From an uncultured Comamonadaceae bacterium (GTDB taxonomy: Bacteria; Pseudomonadota; Gammaproteobacteria; Burkholderiales; Burkholderiaceae), in NCBI GenBank assembly GCA_946482595.1, contig CAMLSD010000003.1, positions 22,745 through 86,744 of the forward strand: DNA of 64,000 bases. Direction: 5' to 3'. The notes below the pieces were generated by a model. That model did not search any database. It worked only from the letters and a program-made list of their open reading frames with translations, and was not told where the DNA came from. Position numbers and translations under genes: made by a program. Of the stretch, positions 42,875-53,524 are shown piece after piece; the stretch's first letter is position 1, and the number at the start of each line of letters is the position of its first letter.

Positions 42875-44659
42875 ATGGACATGTCTGCCGCGGAAATCAA
42901 GCGTGCCGCTGCCTCAGAAGGCAAGGCCCAGCCGCAAAATTCTTCCCAAGAGCTCAATGGGTCCGACATCCTGGTGCGTTGCCTCCAGGCCGAGGGCGTC
43001 AAGTACATGTGGGGCTACCCCGGTGGTGCCGTGCTGTACATCTATGACGCGCTCTACAAGCAGGACTCCATTGCCCACGTTCTCGTTCGCCACGAACAGG
43101 CCGCGATCCACGCCGCCGATGGTTATGCGCGTGCCACCGGCGAGGTCGGCGTTGCGCTGGTGACGTCCGGCCCCGGGGTCACGAATGCCATCACCGGCAT
43201 CGCGACGGCCTACATGGATTCCATCCCGATGGTGATCGTCACCGGTCAGGTGCCCACGCCGGCGATCGGCCTGGATGCCTTCCAGGAGTGCGACACCGTG
43301 GGCATCACCCGCCCGATCGTCAAGCACAACTTCCTGGTCAAGGATGTGCGCGACCTGGCAATGACGATGAAAAAGGCCTTCCACATCGCCCGCACCGGCC
43401 GTCCGGGTCCGGTCGTGGTCGACATCCCGAAGGACGTTTCGCTGAAGACCACCACCTTCGAGTATCCCGAAACGGTGGAAATGCGCTCGTACAACCCGGT
43501 GCGCAAGGGCCACGGTGGCCAGATCCGCAAGGCGGTGCAACTGCTGATGAGCGCGCGCCGGCCCTACATCTACACCGGCGGCGGCGTCATCCTGGGCAAT
43601 GCCTCGGCCGAACTGCGTGAACTGGTCGACCTGCTGGGCTACCCGTGCACCAACACGCTGATGGGCCTGGGCGCCTATCCGTCCAGCGACCCGAAGTTCC
43701 TGGGCATGCTGGGCATGCACGGCACCTATGAAGCCAACATGACGATGCAGAACTGCGACGTCCTGCTGGCGGTGGGTGCGCGGTTCGATGACCGCGTGAT
43801 CGGCAACCCGAAGCACTTCGCCTCGGTCGAGCGCAAGATCATCCACGTCGACATCGATCCCTCGTCGATCTCCAAACGCGTCAAGGTCGACATTCCCATC
43901 GTCGGGGATGTGAAGGACGTGCTCCAGGAGCTGATTGCCCAGATCAAGGAAGCCCAGGCTCGCCCCGATGCCCAGGCGCTGTCGTCCTGGTGGGGCCAGA
44001 TCAACGAATGGCGCAAGCGCGAGTGCCTGAAGTACAAGAACTCCGACGAGGTCATCAAGCCGCAGTACGTGGTCGAGACGCTGTGGGAGCTGACGCGCGA
44101 CAAGGAGACCTACATCACCTCCGACGTCGGTCAGCACCAGATGTGGGCGGCGCAGTTCTACCGCTTCGACGAGCCGCGCCGCTGGATCAACTCCGGCGGT
44201 CTGGGCACGATGGGCGTGGGCCTGCCGTATGCCATGGGCATCAAGTTGGCCAAGCCGGACGCCGAGGTGTTCTGCATCACCGGCGAAGGGTCGATCCAGA
44301 TGTGCATCCAGGAGCTCTCGACCTGCCAGCAGTACCAGACGCCGGTGAAGGTGATCTCGCTGAACAACCGCTACCTGGGCATGGTGCGTCAGTGGCAGCA
44401 GCTCGACTACGGTGGCCGCTACTCGCACAGCTACATGGACGCACTGCCTGACTTCGTGAAGCTGGCCGAGGCCTACGGGCACATCGGCCTGAAGATCGAG
44501 AAGCCCTCGGAGGTCGAACCGGCGCTGCGCGAGATGGTGCGCCTGAAGGACCGCACCGTGTTCCTGGACGTGCGCACCGACCCGACCGAAAACGTCTGGC
44601 CGATGGTCCAGGCCGGCAAGGGCATCACGGAGATGCTGCTGGGTTCCGAAGACCTGTGA
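42875..44659 (+). CDS. ilvB: Acetolactate synthase large (catalytic) subunit
   Basis: A 594-residue ThDP enzyme catalysing the first common step of valine, leucine and isoleucine synthesis. It shows the ThDP-binding Glu in LVRHEQAAIHAADGYARATG, the FAD-associated central domain and the ThDP motif GEGSIQMCIQELSTCQQY ... SLNNRYLGMVRQWQ. GEG instead of GDG at that motif seems usual for the group. An ~30-residue Lys/Ala/Ser-rich N-terminus precedes the core. It forms a complex with the small subunit encoded next. Confidence 0.96.
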   Translation: MDMSAAEIKRAAASEGKAQPQNSSQELNGSDILVRCLQAEGVKYMWGYPGGAVLYIYDALYKQDSIAHVLVRHEQAAIHAADGYARATGEVGVALVTSGPGVTNAITGIATAYMDSIPMVIVTGQVPTPAIGLDAFQECDTVGITRPIVKHNFLVKDVRDLAMTMKKAFHIARTGRPGPVVVDIPKDVSLKTTTFEYPETVEMRSYNPVRKGHGGQIRKAVQLLMSARRPYIYTGGGVILGNASAELRELVDLLGYPCTNTLMGLGAYPSSDPKFLGMLGMHGTYEANMTMQNCDVLLAVGARFDDRVIGNPKHFASVERKIIHVDIDPSSISKRVKVDIPIVGDVKDVLQELIAQIKEAQARPDAQALSSWWGQINEWRKRECLKYKNSDEVIKPQYVVETLWELTRDKETYITSDVGQHQMWAAQFYRFDEPRRWINSGGLGTMGVGLPYAMGIKLAKPDAEVFCITGEGSIQMCIQELSTCQQYQTPVKVISLNNRYLGMVRQWQQLDYGGRYSHSYMDALPDFVKLAEAYGHIGLKIEKPSEVEPALREMVRLKDRTVFLDVRTDPTENVWPMVQAGKGITEMLLGSEDL

Positions 44660-44818
44660 TCCCGCGCAGGCGGGCAAGGGTGTCGTGTTACCGCACGGCA
44701 CCAGGCGCCCGCTGAAGCAGGCTTGACGCCTCGGAAACCTCCCCATTCAACGATCGAACAGCGTGGCCAAGGGCTGCCGGTTACCGCCGATGGTCTGAAG
44801 AGCGCGCACGGACGACAC

Positions 44819-45310
44819 ATGAAACACATCATTGCAGTGCTGCTGGAAAACGAAGCCGGCGCACTTTCCCGCGTGGTGGGCCTGTTCTCGGCCCGCGGCT
44901 ACAACATCGAAAGCCTCACGGTGGCGCCGACGGAAGACCCGTCGCTGTCGCGCATGACCATCGTGACGACCGGCTCCGACGAGGTGATCGAGCAGATCAC
45001 CAAGCACCTCAACCGCCTGATCGAGGTGGTCAAGGTGGTCGACCTCACCGAGGGCAGCTTCACCGAGCGCGAGCTCATGCTGATCAAGGTGCGAGCGGTC
45101 GGCAAGGAGCGCGACGAGATGAAGCGCATGGCCGACATCTTCCGGGGGCGCATCATCGACGTCACCGAAAAGACCTACACCATCGAGCTGACCGGCGACG
45201 CGAGCAAGCTCGACGCCTTCATCGAGGCCATCGAGCGCACGGCGATCCTGGAGACGGTACGCACCGGCACCAGCGGCATCGGGCGCGGCGAGCGCATCCT
45301 GCGGGTCTGA
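44819..45310 (+). CDS. ilvH: Acetolactate synthase small (regulatory) subunit
   Basis: A 163-residue IlvH/IlvN protein. The N-terminal ACT domain is MKHIIAVLLENEAGALSRVVGLFSARGYNIESLTVAPTED, including the Gly and Asn residues that bind feedback valine. A C-terminal domain follows (TGDASKLDAFIEAIERTAILETVRTG). It activates IlvB and confers valine inhibition. The ATG at 44819 is a family start; the ribosome site is weak. It is separated from ilvB by 159 bases without visible genes. Confidence 0.96.
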   Translation: MKHIIAVLLENEAGALSRVVGLFSARGYNIESLTVAPTEDPSLSRMTIVTTGSDEVIEQITKHLNRLIEVVKVVDLTEGSFTERELMLIKVRAVGKERDEMKRMADIFRGRIIDVTEKTYTIELTGDASKLDAFIEAIERTAILETVRTGTSGIGRGERILRV

Positions 45311-46477
<1,167 letters not shown>

Positions 46478-46524
46478 TCCCGGTCTGATCGGCAAGCGAT
46501 CGCCGATCGCCTGACTGCGCACGC

Positions 46525-46556
46525 AAGGGCCGCCCGAGAGACCTCGGGCGGCCCTT
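46525..46556 (+). terminator. Hairpin terminator after ilvC
   Basis: A perfect 14-bp stem (46525-46538 with 46543-46556) and 4-base loop lie between ilvC and pssA. The stem is very strong, but only two T follow, so termination may be partial or factor-assisted. Confidence 0.7.
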
Positions 46557-46623
46557 GTCCTGTGTGGGGCCGCAGATGCGGCTGTTGTATCCTCCCGCCC
46601 ATGATTCATTCCCCTTACACGGC

Positions 46624-47451
46624 ATGACCGACCCGCAGGACCCCATCGGCGGTGTCGCACCCGAAATTGCAGCGCGTCCGCGCCGCAAGGGCATCTACAT
46701 CCTGCCCAACCTGTTCACGCTGGCCGCGCTGTTCGGCGGCTTCTACGCCGTGGTGATGGCGATGAACGGCCGCTTCGAGCAGGCGGCGATCGGCATCTTC
46801 TGCGCGATGGTGCTGGACAGCCTGGACGGGCGCGTCGCCCGCATGACCAACACCCAGAGCACCTTCGGCGAGCAGATGGACAGCCTGTCCGACATGGTCT
46901 CGTTCGGTGCCGCCCCGGCACTCATCATGTATGTGTGGGCGCTGCAGGGCCTGGGCAAGCTGGGCTGGATCGCCGCCTTCGTGTACTGCGCCGGTGCGGC
47001 GCTGCGCCTGGCGCGCTTCAACACCAACATCGCCGTGGTCGACAAGCGCTTCTTCCAGGGGCTGCCCAGCCCGGCGGCGGCGGCGCTGGTGGTCGGTTTC
47101 GTCTGGGTGATGGACGACCTGGGCTATCGCGGCGCCTCGCGCATCGACTGGCTGACCTGGGTGGCCTTCGCGTTCACGCTGTATGCCGGCCTGACCATGG
47201 TCACGAACCTGCCGTTCTACAGCTTCAAGGACGTGAGCTTCAAGCGCACCGTGCCCTTCATCGTGATCGTGGCCATCGCGCTCGGGTTTGCGCTGGTGGC
47301 CTACCATCCGCCGGCCGTGCTGTTCTCGCTGTTCGTGGTGTACGGCCTGTCGGGCTTTGCGGTCTACGTCTGGAAGAAGGCCAAGGGCAAGCCGGTGAGC
47401 GTGATCGCCACCTCCACCGACGAGCCGGACGAGCAGGGATTGCACCGCTGA
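46624..47451 (+). CDS. pssA: CDP-diacylglycerol-serine O-phosphatidyltransferase
   Basis: A 275-residue membrane enzyme of the CDP-alcohol phosphotransferase family. The signature DSLDGRVARMTNTQSTFGEQMDSLSDM (D-G-x2-A-R-x8-G-x3-D-x3-D) is complete. Six or more hydrophobic segments cover residues ~25-255. It makes phosphatidylserine, the precursor of phosphatidylethanolamine. ATG 46624 lies just after the ilvC terminator region. Its position between ilvC and leuA is a conserved Burkholderiales arrangement. Confidence 0.94.
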   Translation: MTDPQDPIGGVAPEIAARPRRKGIYILPNLFTLAALFGGFYAVVMAMNGRFEQAAIGIFCAMVLDSLDGRVARMTNTQSTFGEQMDSLSDMVSFGAAPALIMYVWALQGLGKLGWIAAFVYCAGAALRLARFNTNIAVVDKRFFQGLPSPAAAALVVGFVWVMDDLGYRGASRIDWLTWVAFAFTLYAGLTMVTNLPFYSFKDVSFKRTVPFIVIVAIALGFALVAYHPPAVLFSLFVVYGLSGFAVYVWKKAKGKPVSVIATSTDEPDEQGLHR

Positions 47452-47571
47452 CAGCGTGCTATATTGGCCTGATCATGTCGAATGGCCCCGAAAGCAGACG
47501 CATGGCCGCCCCATGCGGATTGCGCTCTCGCGCTGCAGGCTGACCGACGTCCATCCGATCCCCAACATCTT

Positions 47572-47609
47572 CGGCCCGCCAGCGTTGAGCAAGCGGGCCG
47601 TTCCTGTTT
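47572..47609 (+). promoter_or_regulatory. Attenuator-like hairpin in the leuA leader
   Basis: cggcccgc (47572-47579) pairs with gcgggccg (47593-47600), followed by ttcctgttt. The leuA start is 43 bases on. The leader also holds an open frame from ATG 47513 that runs through the hairpin and ends at the TGA overlapping the leuA start (ATGGCTGA). Upstream, tatatt at 47460-47465 is -10-like. Regulation of leuA by leader translation is possible but not shown. Confidence 0.4.
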
Positions 47610-47642
47610 CATGCGCCCCACGGCGAGCCTCTGGAGTTCATC

Positions 47643-49184
47643 ATGGCTGACAAGCTGATCATTTTTGACACCACCTTGCGCGACGGCGAGCAGTCCCCTG
47701 GTGCATCCATGACCCGCGACGAGAAGCTGCGCATCGCCAGGCAGCTCGAGCGCCTGCGCGTGGACGTGATCGAGGCCGGGTTTGCCGCATCGTCCAACGG
47801 GGACTTCGAGGCGGTGAAGGCCATCGCCGACGTGATCAAGGAGTCGACCGTCTGCTCGCTGGCGCGTGCCAATGACCGCGACATCAGCCGTGCGGCCGAA
47901 GCCCTGCAGGGTGCCCGGTCGGCGCGCATTCATACCTTCATCGCGACCAGCCCGCTCCACATGGAGAAGAAGCTGCGCATGACACCCGACCAGGTCCACG
48001 AGCAGGCCCGCCAGGCCGTGCGCTTCGCGCGCAACCTGACCGGCGACGTGGAGTTCTCCCCCGAAGACGGCTACCGCTCGGAACTCGACTTCCTGTGCCG
48101 CGTGCTCGAAGCGGTGATCGCCGAGGGCGCGACGACCATCAACATTCCGGACACCGTGGGCTATGCCGTCCCCGAGCTCTACGGCAACTTCATCAAGACG
48201 CTGCGCGAGCGCATTCCCAACTCCGACAAGGCGATCTGGTCGGTGCACTGCCACAACGACCTGGGCATGGCCGTGGCCAATTCGCTCGCGGGCGTGAAGC
48301 TGGGCGGCGCGCGCCAGATCGAGTGCACGATCAATGGCCTGGGCGAGCGGGCCGGCAACTGCTCGCTCGAAGAAGTGGTGATGGCGGTGCGCACCCGCCG
48401 CGACTACTTCGGCCTCGAACTTGGCGTCGACGCGACACAGATCGTCCCGGCCTCGCGCCTGGTGTCGCAGACCACCGGCTTTGTGGTGCAGCCGAACAAG
48501 GCGGTGGTGGGCGCCAATGCCTTTGCGCATGCCTCGGGCATCCACCAGGACGGCGTGCTGAAGGCGCGCGACACCTACGAGATCATGCGCGCCGAGGACG
48601 TGGGCTGGTCGGCCAACAAGATCGTGCTGGGCAAGCTGTCGGGCCGCAACGCGTTCAAGCAGCGGCTTCAGGATCTGGGCATCGAGATGGAGTCGGAAGC
48701 CGAGGTCAACGCGGCGTTTGCGCGCTTCAAGGACCTCGCCGACCGCAAGAGCGAGATCTTCGACGAGGACATCATCGCGCTGGTCAGCGACGAAAGCGTG
48801 ACCAGCGAGCATGAACACTACCGGCTGCTGGCGCTGTCGCAACGCTCCGAGATGGGCGAGCGCCCGCACGCCAGTGTGGCCTTTGCCGCGGGCGAGCAGG
48901 AGTTCCACGCCGAAAGCGACGGCAACGGGCCGGTCGATGCGAGCCTGAAGGCCATCGAGTCCAAGGTGCAAAGTGGCGCCGAAATGCTGCTCTATTCGGT
49001 CAATGCCATCACGTCGGGAAGCACAGAATCCCAAGGTGAAGTGACCGTGCGCCTGCAACATGGCGGGCGGGTGGTGAATGGTGTGGGGGCCGATCCCGAC
49101 ATCGTGGTTGCTTCCGCCAAGGCCTACATGGCTGCCTTGAACAAGCTTCACAGCAAGGCAGACCGGGTGGCCGCCCAGGGCTGA
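47643..49184 (+). CDS. leuA: 2-isopropylmalate synthase
   Basis: A 513-residue LeuA. The catalytic HMGL-like barrel starts [23 protein letters not shown] and includes [18 protein letters not shown] with the metal-binding His residues, and [17 protein letters not shown]. The C-terminal ~120 residues are the regulatory domain that senses leucine. It condenses acetyl-CoA with 2-ketoisovalerate, the first step toward leucine. Placed after ilvBHC and pssA as in related genomes. Ribosome site CTGGAG before ATG 47643. Confidence 0.97.
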   Translation: MADKLIIFDTTLRDGEQSPGASMTRDEKLRIARQLERLRVDVIEAGFAASSNGDFEAVKAIADVIKESTVCSLARANDRDISRAAEALQGARSARIHTFIATSPLHMEKKLRMTPDQVHEQARQAVRFARNLTGDVEFSPEDGYRSELDFLCRVLEAVIAEGATTINIPDTVGYAVPELYGNFIKTLRERIPNSDKAIWSVHCHNDLGMAVANSLAGVKLGGARQIECTINGLGERAGNCSLEEVVMAVRTRRDYFGLELGVDATQIVPASRLVSQTTGFVVQPNKAVVGANAFAHASGIHQDGVLKARDTYEIMRAEDVGWSANKIVLGKLSGRNAFKQRLQDLGIEMESEAEVNAAFARFKDLADRKSEIFDEDIIALVSDESVTSEHEHYRLLALSQRSEMGERPHASVAFAAGEQEFHAESDGNGPVDASLKAIESKVQSGAEMLLYSVNAITSGSTESQGEVTVRLQHGGRVVNGVGADPDIVVASAKAYMAALNKLHSKADRVAAQG

Positions 49185-49243
49185 AACCGGCACGATCTCA
49201 CGGATCAGGTACGACTTTAGGAAGGCTGCGTAAGTTTTTGATC

Positions 49244-49293
49244 TTGCGTGTGTTTTTCTGATCCCCTACACTCGGGTGACAGGGTTGTAGGGG
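49244..49293 (+). promoter_or_regulatory. Candidate promoter with overlapping inverted repeat before the PBP gene
   Basis: ttgcgt (49244-49249) and tacact (49267-49272) are 17 bases apart, a plausible sigma-70 promoter. A perfect 8-base inverted repeat, cccctaca (49263-49270) and tgtagggg (49286-49293), covers the -10 box and the probable ribosome site (aggggt) of the gene starting at 49304. Confidence 0.5.
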
Positions 49294-49303
49294 TGTAGTC
49301 GCG

Positions 49304-50449
49304 ATGTCACATTGGACAAAGTTTCTGGCAGGGCGCTGGCTCGCATCGGTGGCTGCGGCCTGCGTGATGCTGGTGGCCGTGCCTGAGGTGGCGGCGGCCA
49401 GCAAGAAAGCGAATTCGGCCAGCCAGTCCAAGCGTCCGGTCGCACCGTCGGCGCGCAAAGTGGCCGCCAAGAAAGCCGCTCCGCAGCGGGTGTCGTCTTC
49501 CCGCTCGGGCAGCAAGGCCCAGGCGACCAGCTCGCGCCGGGTGTCCGGCACGCTCGGTGCGCGCCCCCACGGCAAGACCAGCGTGGTGCGCAAGGCGGTT
49601 GTCTCCACCCCCCGCATCGAAGCGCGGCCGTCGTTCGGCCAGGCCTACGGGCTGCACGAAACGGCCGATCCGCTTGATCTGAAGTCCAGCGTGGCGCTGG
49701 TGCTCGACCAGGAAACCAACGAGGTCCTGCTGAGCAAGAACTCACAGGCCGTGTTGCCCATCGCCTCGCTGACCAAGCTGATGACCGCACTGGTGGTGAC
49801 CGAGGCGCAGCAGTCGCTGGACGACGTGCTCACCATCACCGACGCCGACATCGACACCGAAAAGGGCAGCCATTCGCGCCTGGCCATCGGTACCAGCCTG
49901 ACCCGCGGCGAGATGATGCATCTGGCGCTGATGTCTTCGGAGAATCGCGCTGCCAATGCACTGGGTCGCCACTACCCGGGCGGCCTGACGGCCTTCGTGG
50001 CTGCGATGAACCGCAAGGCGAACGAGATCGGCATGAGCGACAGCCGCTTCGTCGAGCCCACGGGCTTGTCCAGCCGCAATCAGTCGAGCGCCCGTGATCT
50101 GGCCATCCTGGTCAAGGCGGCCTATGAGCACCAACTGATCCGTGATCTGTCGACCTCGCCCGAGTACCGAGTGGCGGTGGGCAATCGCAACCTGCAGTAC
50201 CGCAACACCAACGGGCTGGTGTTCAACCCCACCTGGGAGATCGGCCTGCAAAAGACAGGCTACATCTCCGAGGCCGGCCGCTGCCTCGTGATGCAGGCGC
50301 AACTGGCAGGCCGCAAGCTGATCATGGTGTTCCTCGATTCGGCCGGAAAGTACTCCCGCCTCGGTGATGCCGAGCGCGTGCGCAAGTGGCTGATCGACAG
50401 CACGACCTCCGACACGGCTGCGCCGGTGTTTCCCCGCGTGACCTCCTGA
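49304..50449 (+). CDS. pbpG: D-alanyl-D-alanine endopeptidase (S11, PBP7/PbpG-like)
   Basis: A 381-residue secreted serine peptidase. It has a signal sequence (cleavage near AAA-SKK), a Lys/Ser/Arg-rich linker to ~residue 105, then the S11 domain with SxxK motif S155-L-T-K158, SxN motif in MSSENRAANALG and KTG in GLQKTGYISEAG. It trims peptide cross-links in the periplasm. It lacks the C-terminal amphipathic anchor domain of DacA-type carboxypeptidases, supporting PbpG rather than DacA. The basic linker is longer than in E. coli PBP7. Confidence 0.92.
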   Translation: MSHWTKFLAGRWLASVAAACVMLVAVPEVAAASKKANSASQSKRPVAPSARKVAAKKAAPQRVSSSRSGSKAQATSSRRVSGTLGARPHGKTSVVRKAVVSTPRIEARPSFGQAYGLHETADPLDLKSSVALVLDQETNEVLLSKNSQAVLPIASLTKLMTALVVTEAQQSLDDVLTITDADIDTEKGSHSRLAIGTSLTRGEMMHLALMSSENRAANALGRHYPGGLTAFVAAMNRKANEIGMSDSRFVEPTGLSSRNQSSARDLAILVKAAYEHQLIRDLSTSPEYRVAVGNRNLQYRNTNGLVFNPTWEIGLQKTGYISEAGRCLVMQAQLAGRKLIMVFLDSAGKYSRLGDAERVRKWLIDSTTSDTAAPVFPRVTS

Positions 50450-50475
50450 TCCGACCCTGACACAGGGCGCGGCGA

Positions 50476-51252
50476 TCAGCCGCGATGGCCCAGTGCCTGG
50501 GAGATCTGTGCGGCCGTGGCCTTGAGTCGGTCGAGCCAGCCTTCCTCCAGCCGATCGGCCGGTGCCGAGATCGACAGCCCGGCCACCAGTTTGCCCTGGT
50601 CGTCATGGATGCCGGCGGCCATGCAGCGCACACCCAGCTCCAGCTCCTCGTTGTCGCGGGCGGTGCCGTGCAGCTTGACCCGGGCGAGTTCACGCTCGAG
50701 CGTGCCCAGATCGGTGATGCTGTTGCGGGTGTGCCCTGACAGGCCGGTGCGCGTGGCGTAAGCACGCACGCGCTGCGGGTCGTCGTAGGCAAGAAACAGT
50801 TTGCCCACCGAGGTCAGGTGCAACGGCGCGCGTCCGCCCACCGCGCGGACCACCTGCATGCCTGAGCGTTCGCTGTAGGTGCGCTCGATGTAGACGATCT
50901 CGTCTCCCTGGCGCACTGACAGGTTCACTGGCTGATGCGTGAGCTTGTGCAGTTCGCGCATCGGGCCGAGCGCGGCATCGCGCACGTCCAGCCGCGCCTT
51001 GACCAGGTTGCCCAGTTCGAGCAGGCGCATGCCCAGGCGGTAGTTGCCCGCTTCCGGCCGATCGACGAACCGGCCGATGGTCAGGTCATTCAGGATGCGG
51101 TGGGCGGTGGACGGGTGCAGGCCGGTCTGCTCGCTGATGTCCTTCAGCGAGACCGGGTCCTGGTGCGCTGCGAGCACGTCGAACAGTGCGAAGACCCGTT
51201 CGAGCACCTGGATGTTGGGTGAGCTTCCCTCGGTCTTTTTCATCTGAAGCAT
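50476..51252 (-). CDS. IclR-family transcriptional regulator
   Basis: A 258-residue regulator. The N-terminal winged helix (VLERVFALFDVLAAHQDPVSLKDISEQTGLHPSTAHRILNDL) is followed by the IclR effector domain (GRAPLHLTSVGKLFLAYDD, ELGVRCMAAGIHDDQGKLVAGLSIS). The effector ligand is unknown. The start at 51252 has a GAGAGA ribosome site; ATG 51243 is an alternative. It lies downstream of hpnE on the same strand, with a perfect palindrome just before it, suggesting autoregulation. It shares no obvious pathway link with the neighbours. Confidence 0.92.
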   Translation of the reverse strand: MLQMKKTEGSSPNIQVLERVFALFDVLAAHQDPVSLKDISEQTGLHPSTAHRILNDLTIGRFVDRPEAGNYRLGMRLLELGNLVKARLDVRDAALGPMRELHKLTHQPVNLSVRQGDEIVYIERTYSERSGMQVVRAVGGRAPLHLTSVGKLFLAYDDPQRVRAYATRTGLSGHTRNSITDLGTLERELARVKLHGTARDNEELELGVRCMAAGIHDDQGKLVAGLSISAPADRLEEGWLDRLKATAAQISQALGHRG

Positions 51253-51277
51253 TCTCTCTCAGAACCCGCTGGTTTTG

Positions 51278-51301
51278 CATGGCGAAATATGCTTCGCCAT
51301 G
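51278..51301. promoter_or_regulatory. Perfect palindrome upstream of the IclR gene, probable operator
   Basis: catggcgaa (51278-51286) and ttcgccatg (51293-51301) form 9-base perfect arms around atatgc, with outer ttgcat/atgcaa partly extending the symmetry. It lies 25 bases before the IclR start and 7 bases beyond the hpnE stop. No T-run follows on the - strand, so an operator is more likely than a terminator. Confidence 0.6.
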
Positions 51302-51307
51302 ATGCAA

Positions 51308-52657
51308 TCATCGCGGGCGACGGGCCAGATCCTGCATCACCTGCGTGACAGCCGCGAGGCCGGAGCGCACCGCCCCCTCCAGCGTGGCCGGATACGGTCC
51401 GGCGATGAAATCCCCCGCGGCGTGCAGACCGTGCCGGAGCCTCGACCCCGGCCGCTGCAACCCGGGCGTGCAGAGGAAGGTGGCGCGCTTCTCGACGATG
51501 GTACGCACGCCCTGCAGCGTGGTGGGCAGATAGCGCGCCAGTTCACGGTGCGCCTGCTGCAGCACGGCCGCCTGCGTGGCCTCCGCGCCGCGCGCTACCC
51601 AGTCGGAGGCGCCGCTCACCACAAAGGCAAGCAGGCCGCTGCGGCCATTGAGGTGGCCGTGGTCGAACACGAACTGTGCCGGGTCCCGTTCGCTGGCGCG
51701 CATCGGCATCATCGGGACCGGCAGTTCGGCGCCGGCTGCCTGCGCATAAACGGTCACGATCGGCTCGAAAGGCAGCGCACGTGCGGTGGCCGACCAGTCC
51801 GGTGCCACGCTGTCGGCCAGACGAGCGGCTTCAGTCGGTGAGCAGGCCAGCACCACGGCGTCGAAGGGCTGGTCATCGACGAGCCAGCGCGTCCCGACAG
51901 GCCCCTGCTCGTCGAGGGCGATCCGCTGCACACGGTGGGCGCAATGGACCGTGGCACCCGCCTCGATCAGCCAGGTCCGGGCCGGGTCGGGGAACAGCGC
52001 GCTCAGGTCCGCCCGCGGCAGCAGCAGGTCGGACGACCCGGGGCCGGACAGCAGGGCGTCCTTCAGCACCCTCAGGAACACGCTGGCGCTGGCCTGGTGC
52101 GCCGGCGTGTTGAGTGCGGCCACGCACAGCGGCTCGATCAGTTCGGCGCGCACGCGCGGGGCCAGCGGGGCGCACAGTTCGGCCACGGTGAGATGCGGCG
52201 CACAGCGGTACCCGCGCAGGGCCCAGCCCGTGGCGGCACGCACGAGGCTCAGCCGTTCGGGCCAGGTCCAGCCGGGGTAGCGCAGGATGCCCTTGAGCAG
52301 TGCCAGCGCCGGGTGGCCGGGCTCGAGGTGCAGGCCGGTGCCGTCGGCATAGACCAGCCTCAAGGGCCCGCGCAGCAGGCTCAACGTGGTGCGTACACCC
52401 ACCTGCTTCATCAGGCGCAGGGTGTCGGTGTAGGCGCCGATCAGGATGTGCTGTCCGTTGTCGAGCGCGCGCCCGTCGGCCTCGACACGACGTGCCCGGC
52501 CGCCCAGCTGGGCGGACATCTCGAACAGGCTCACGTCCAGCCCGGCATCCACCCCGGCGATGGCCGCAGCACAGCCTGCCCAGCCGCCGCCGATCACGGC
52601 AAGCCGCGGGCTGCCGGCCGGTCCGGCCACATCCTGGCGAGCGTTGCCCGACGTCAT
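51308..52657 (-). CDS. hpnE: Hydroxysqualene dehydroxylase
   Basis: A 449-residue FAD-dependent amine-oxidase-fold enzyme. The N-terminal dinucleotide motif is RLAVIGGGWAGCAAAIAG with downstream LFEMSAQLGGRARRVE, and the family segment DNGQHILIGAYTDTLRLM is typical of HpnE. It reduces hydroxysqualene to squalene, the third step of the HpnCDE route. The start overlaps the hpnD stop (ATGA). Together with HpnC and HpnD it supplies squalene for hopanoids; the squalene-hopene cyclase is not in the window. Confidence 0.93.
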   Translation of the reverse strand: MTSGNARQDVAGPAGSPRLAVIGGGWAGCAAAIAGVDAGLDVSLFEMSAQLGGRARRVEADGRALDNGQHILIGAYTDTLRLMKQVGVRTTLSLLRGPLRLVYADGTGLHLEPGHPALALLKGILRYPGWTWPERLSLVRAATGWALRGYRCAPHLTVAELCAPLAPRVRAELIEPLCVAALNTPAHQASASVFLRVLKDALLSGPGSSDLLLPRADLSALFPDPARTWLIEAGATVHCAHRVQRIALDEQGPVGTRWLVDDQPFDAVVLACSPTEAARLADSVAPDWSATARALPFEPIVTVYAQAAGAELPVPMMPMRASERDPAQFVFDHGHLNGRSGLLAFVVSGASDWVARGAEATQAAVLQQAHRELARYLPTTLQGVRTIVEKRATFLCTPGLQRPGSRLRHGLHAAGDFIAGPYPATLEGAVRSGLAAVTQVMQDLARRPR

Positions 52658-53490
52658 GCGCCCCGCCAGTGGGTGCGCCAGGCGATCCAGAGTTTTCGCA
52701 CCGGCGTGAGGCTGATGCGCTGGTGCAGCACCTGGAAGCCGGTCGATTCGACCTCGCGCAACAGCGTGCGATAGATGTTGGCCATCATCAGGCCGGGCTT
52801 CTGGGCCCGTCGGTCGGCCGACGGCAGCAAGGCCAGCGCCTCGTCGTACATCGCATGGGCACGCTCGGCCTGGAACCTCATCAGCGCGGTGAACCGGTCG
52901 CTGTAGACGCGGTTCAGGATTTCATGGGCCTTGACGTCGAACTGCTGCAGTTCATTGATTGGCAGGTAGATGCGTCCGCGACGTGCGTCGTCGCCCACGT
53001 CGCGGATGATGTTGGTGAGCTGGAAGGCCAGCCCGAGTTTGTGCGCATAGCGGACCGTCTGCGGCTCGGTGCGGCCGAAGATGCCGGAGGCCACCTCGCC
53101 GACCACACCGGCCACCAGGTGGCAGTAGCGCTGCAGGGCTGCGTAGTCGAGGTAGCGGTTCTGATCGAGGTCCATCTCGCAGCCTTCGATCACCGCCTGC
53201 AGGTGCTCGGCCCGGATGTCGTAGGTCTTCACATGCGGCGTGAGCGCGACCATGGCCGGGTGTGTGGGTTGCCCCGCGAAGGTCTGCTGCACCTCGCGGC
53301 GCCACCATGCGAGCTTGGTGTGGGCCACCGAGGGGTCCTTCACCTCATCGACGACGTCGTCCACCTCGCGGCAGAACGCGTAGAAGGCGGTGATGGCCGC
53401 ACGGCGCGGCGGTGGCAGGAAGAGAAAGGCGTAGTAGAAGCTCGACCCGCTGGCGGCGGCCTTGTTCTGTACGTATTGTTCGGGCGTCAT
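52654..53490 (-). CDS. hpnD: Presqualene diphosphate synthase
   Basis: A 278-residue trans-isoprenyl diphosphate synthase of the squalene/phytoene family. The first Asp-rich motif is CREVDDVVDEV and the second is LTNIIRDVGDDARRGRIYLP. SSFYYAFLFLPPPRR near the start is characteristic of HpnD. It joins two farnesyl diphosphates to presqualene diphosphate. The start MTPEQYVQNKAAAS at 53490 fits relatives. It lies 34 bases after hpnC in the same direction. Confidence 0.93.
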   Translation of the reverse strand: MTPEQYVQNKAAASGSSFYYAFLFLPPPRRAAITAFYAFCREVDDVVDEVKDPSVAHTKLAWWRREVQQTFAGQPTHPAMVALTPHVKTYDIRAEHLQAVIEGCEMDLDQNRYLDYAALQRYCHLVAGVVGEVASGIFGRTEPQTVRYAHKLGLAFQLTNIIRDVGDDARRGRIYLPINELQQFDVKAHEILNRVYSDRFTALMRFQAERAHAMYDEALALLPSADRRAQKPGLMMANIYRTLLREVESTGFQVLHQRISLTPVRKLWIAWRTHWRGA

Positions 53491-53524
53491 CGGATCGGAA
53501 TGGGGCAGGGCGTGCAGGATGCCA

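Noticed and set aside
44278..44290. GEG in place of GDG at the ThDP motif of acetolactate synthase considered as an inactivating change
   Set aside because: Asp to Glu is conservative, the rest of the motif is intact, and the same form is my recollection for related Burkholderiales enzymes.
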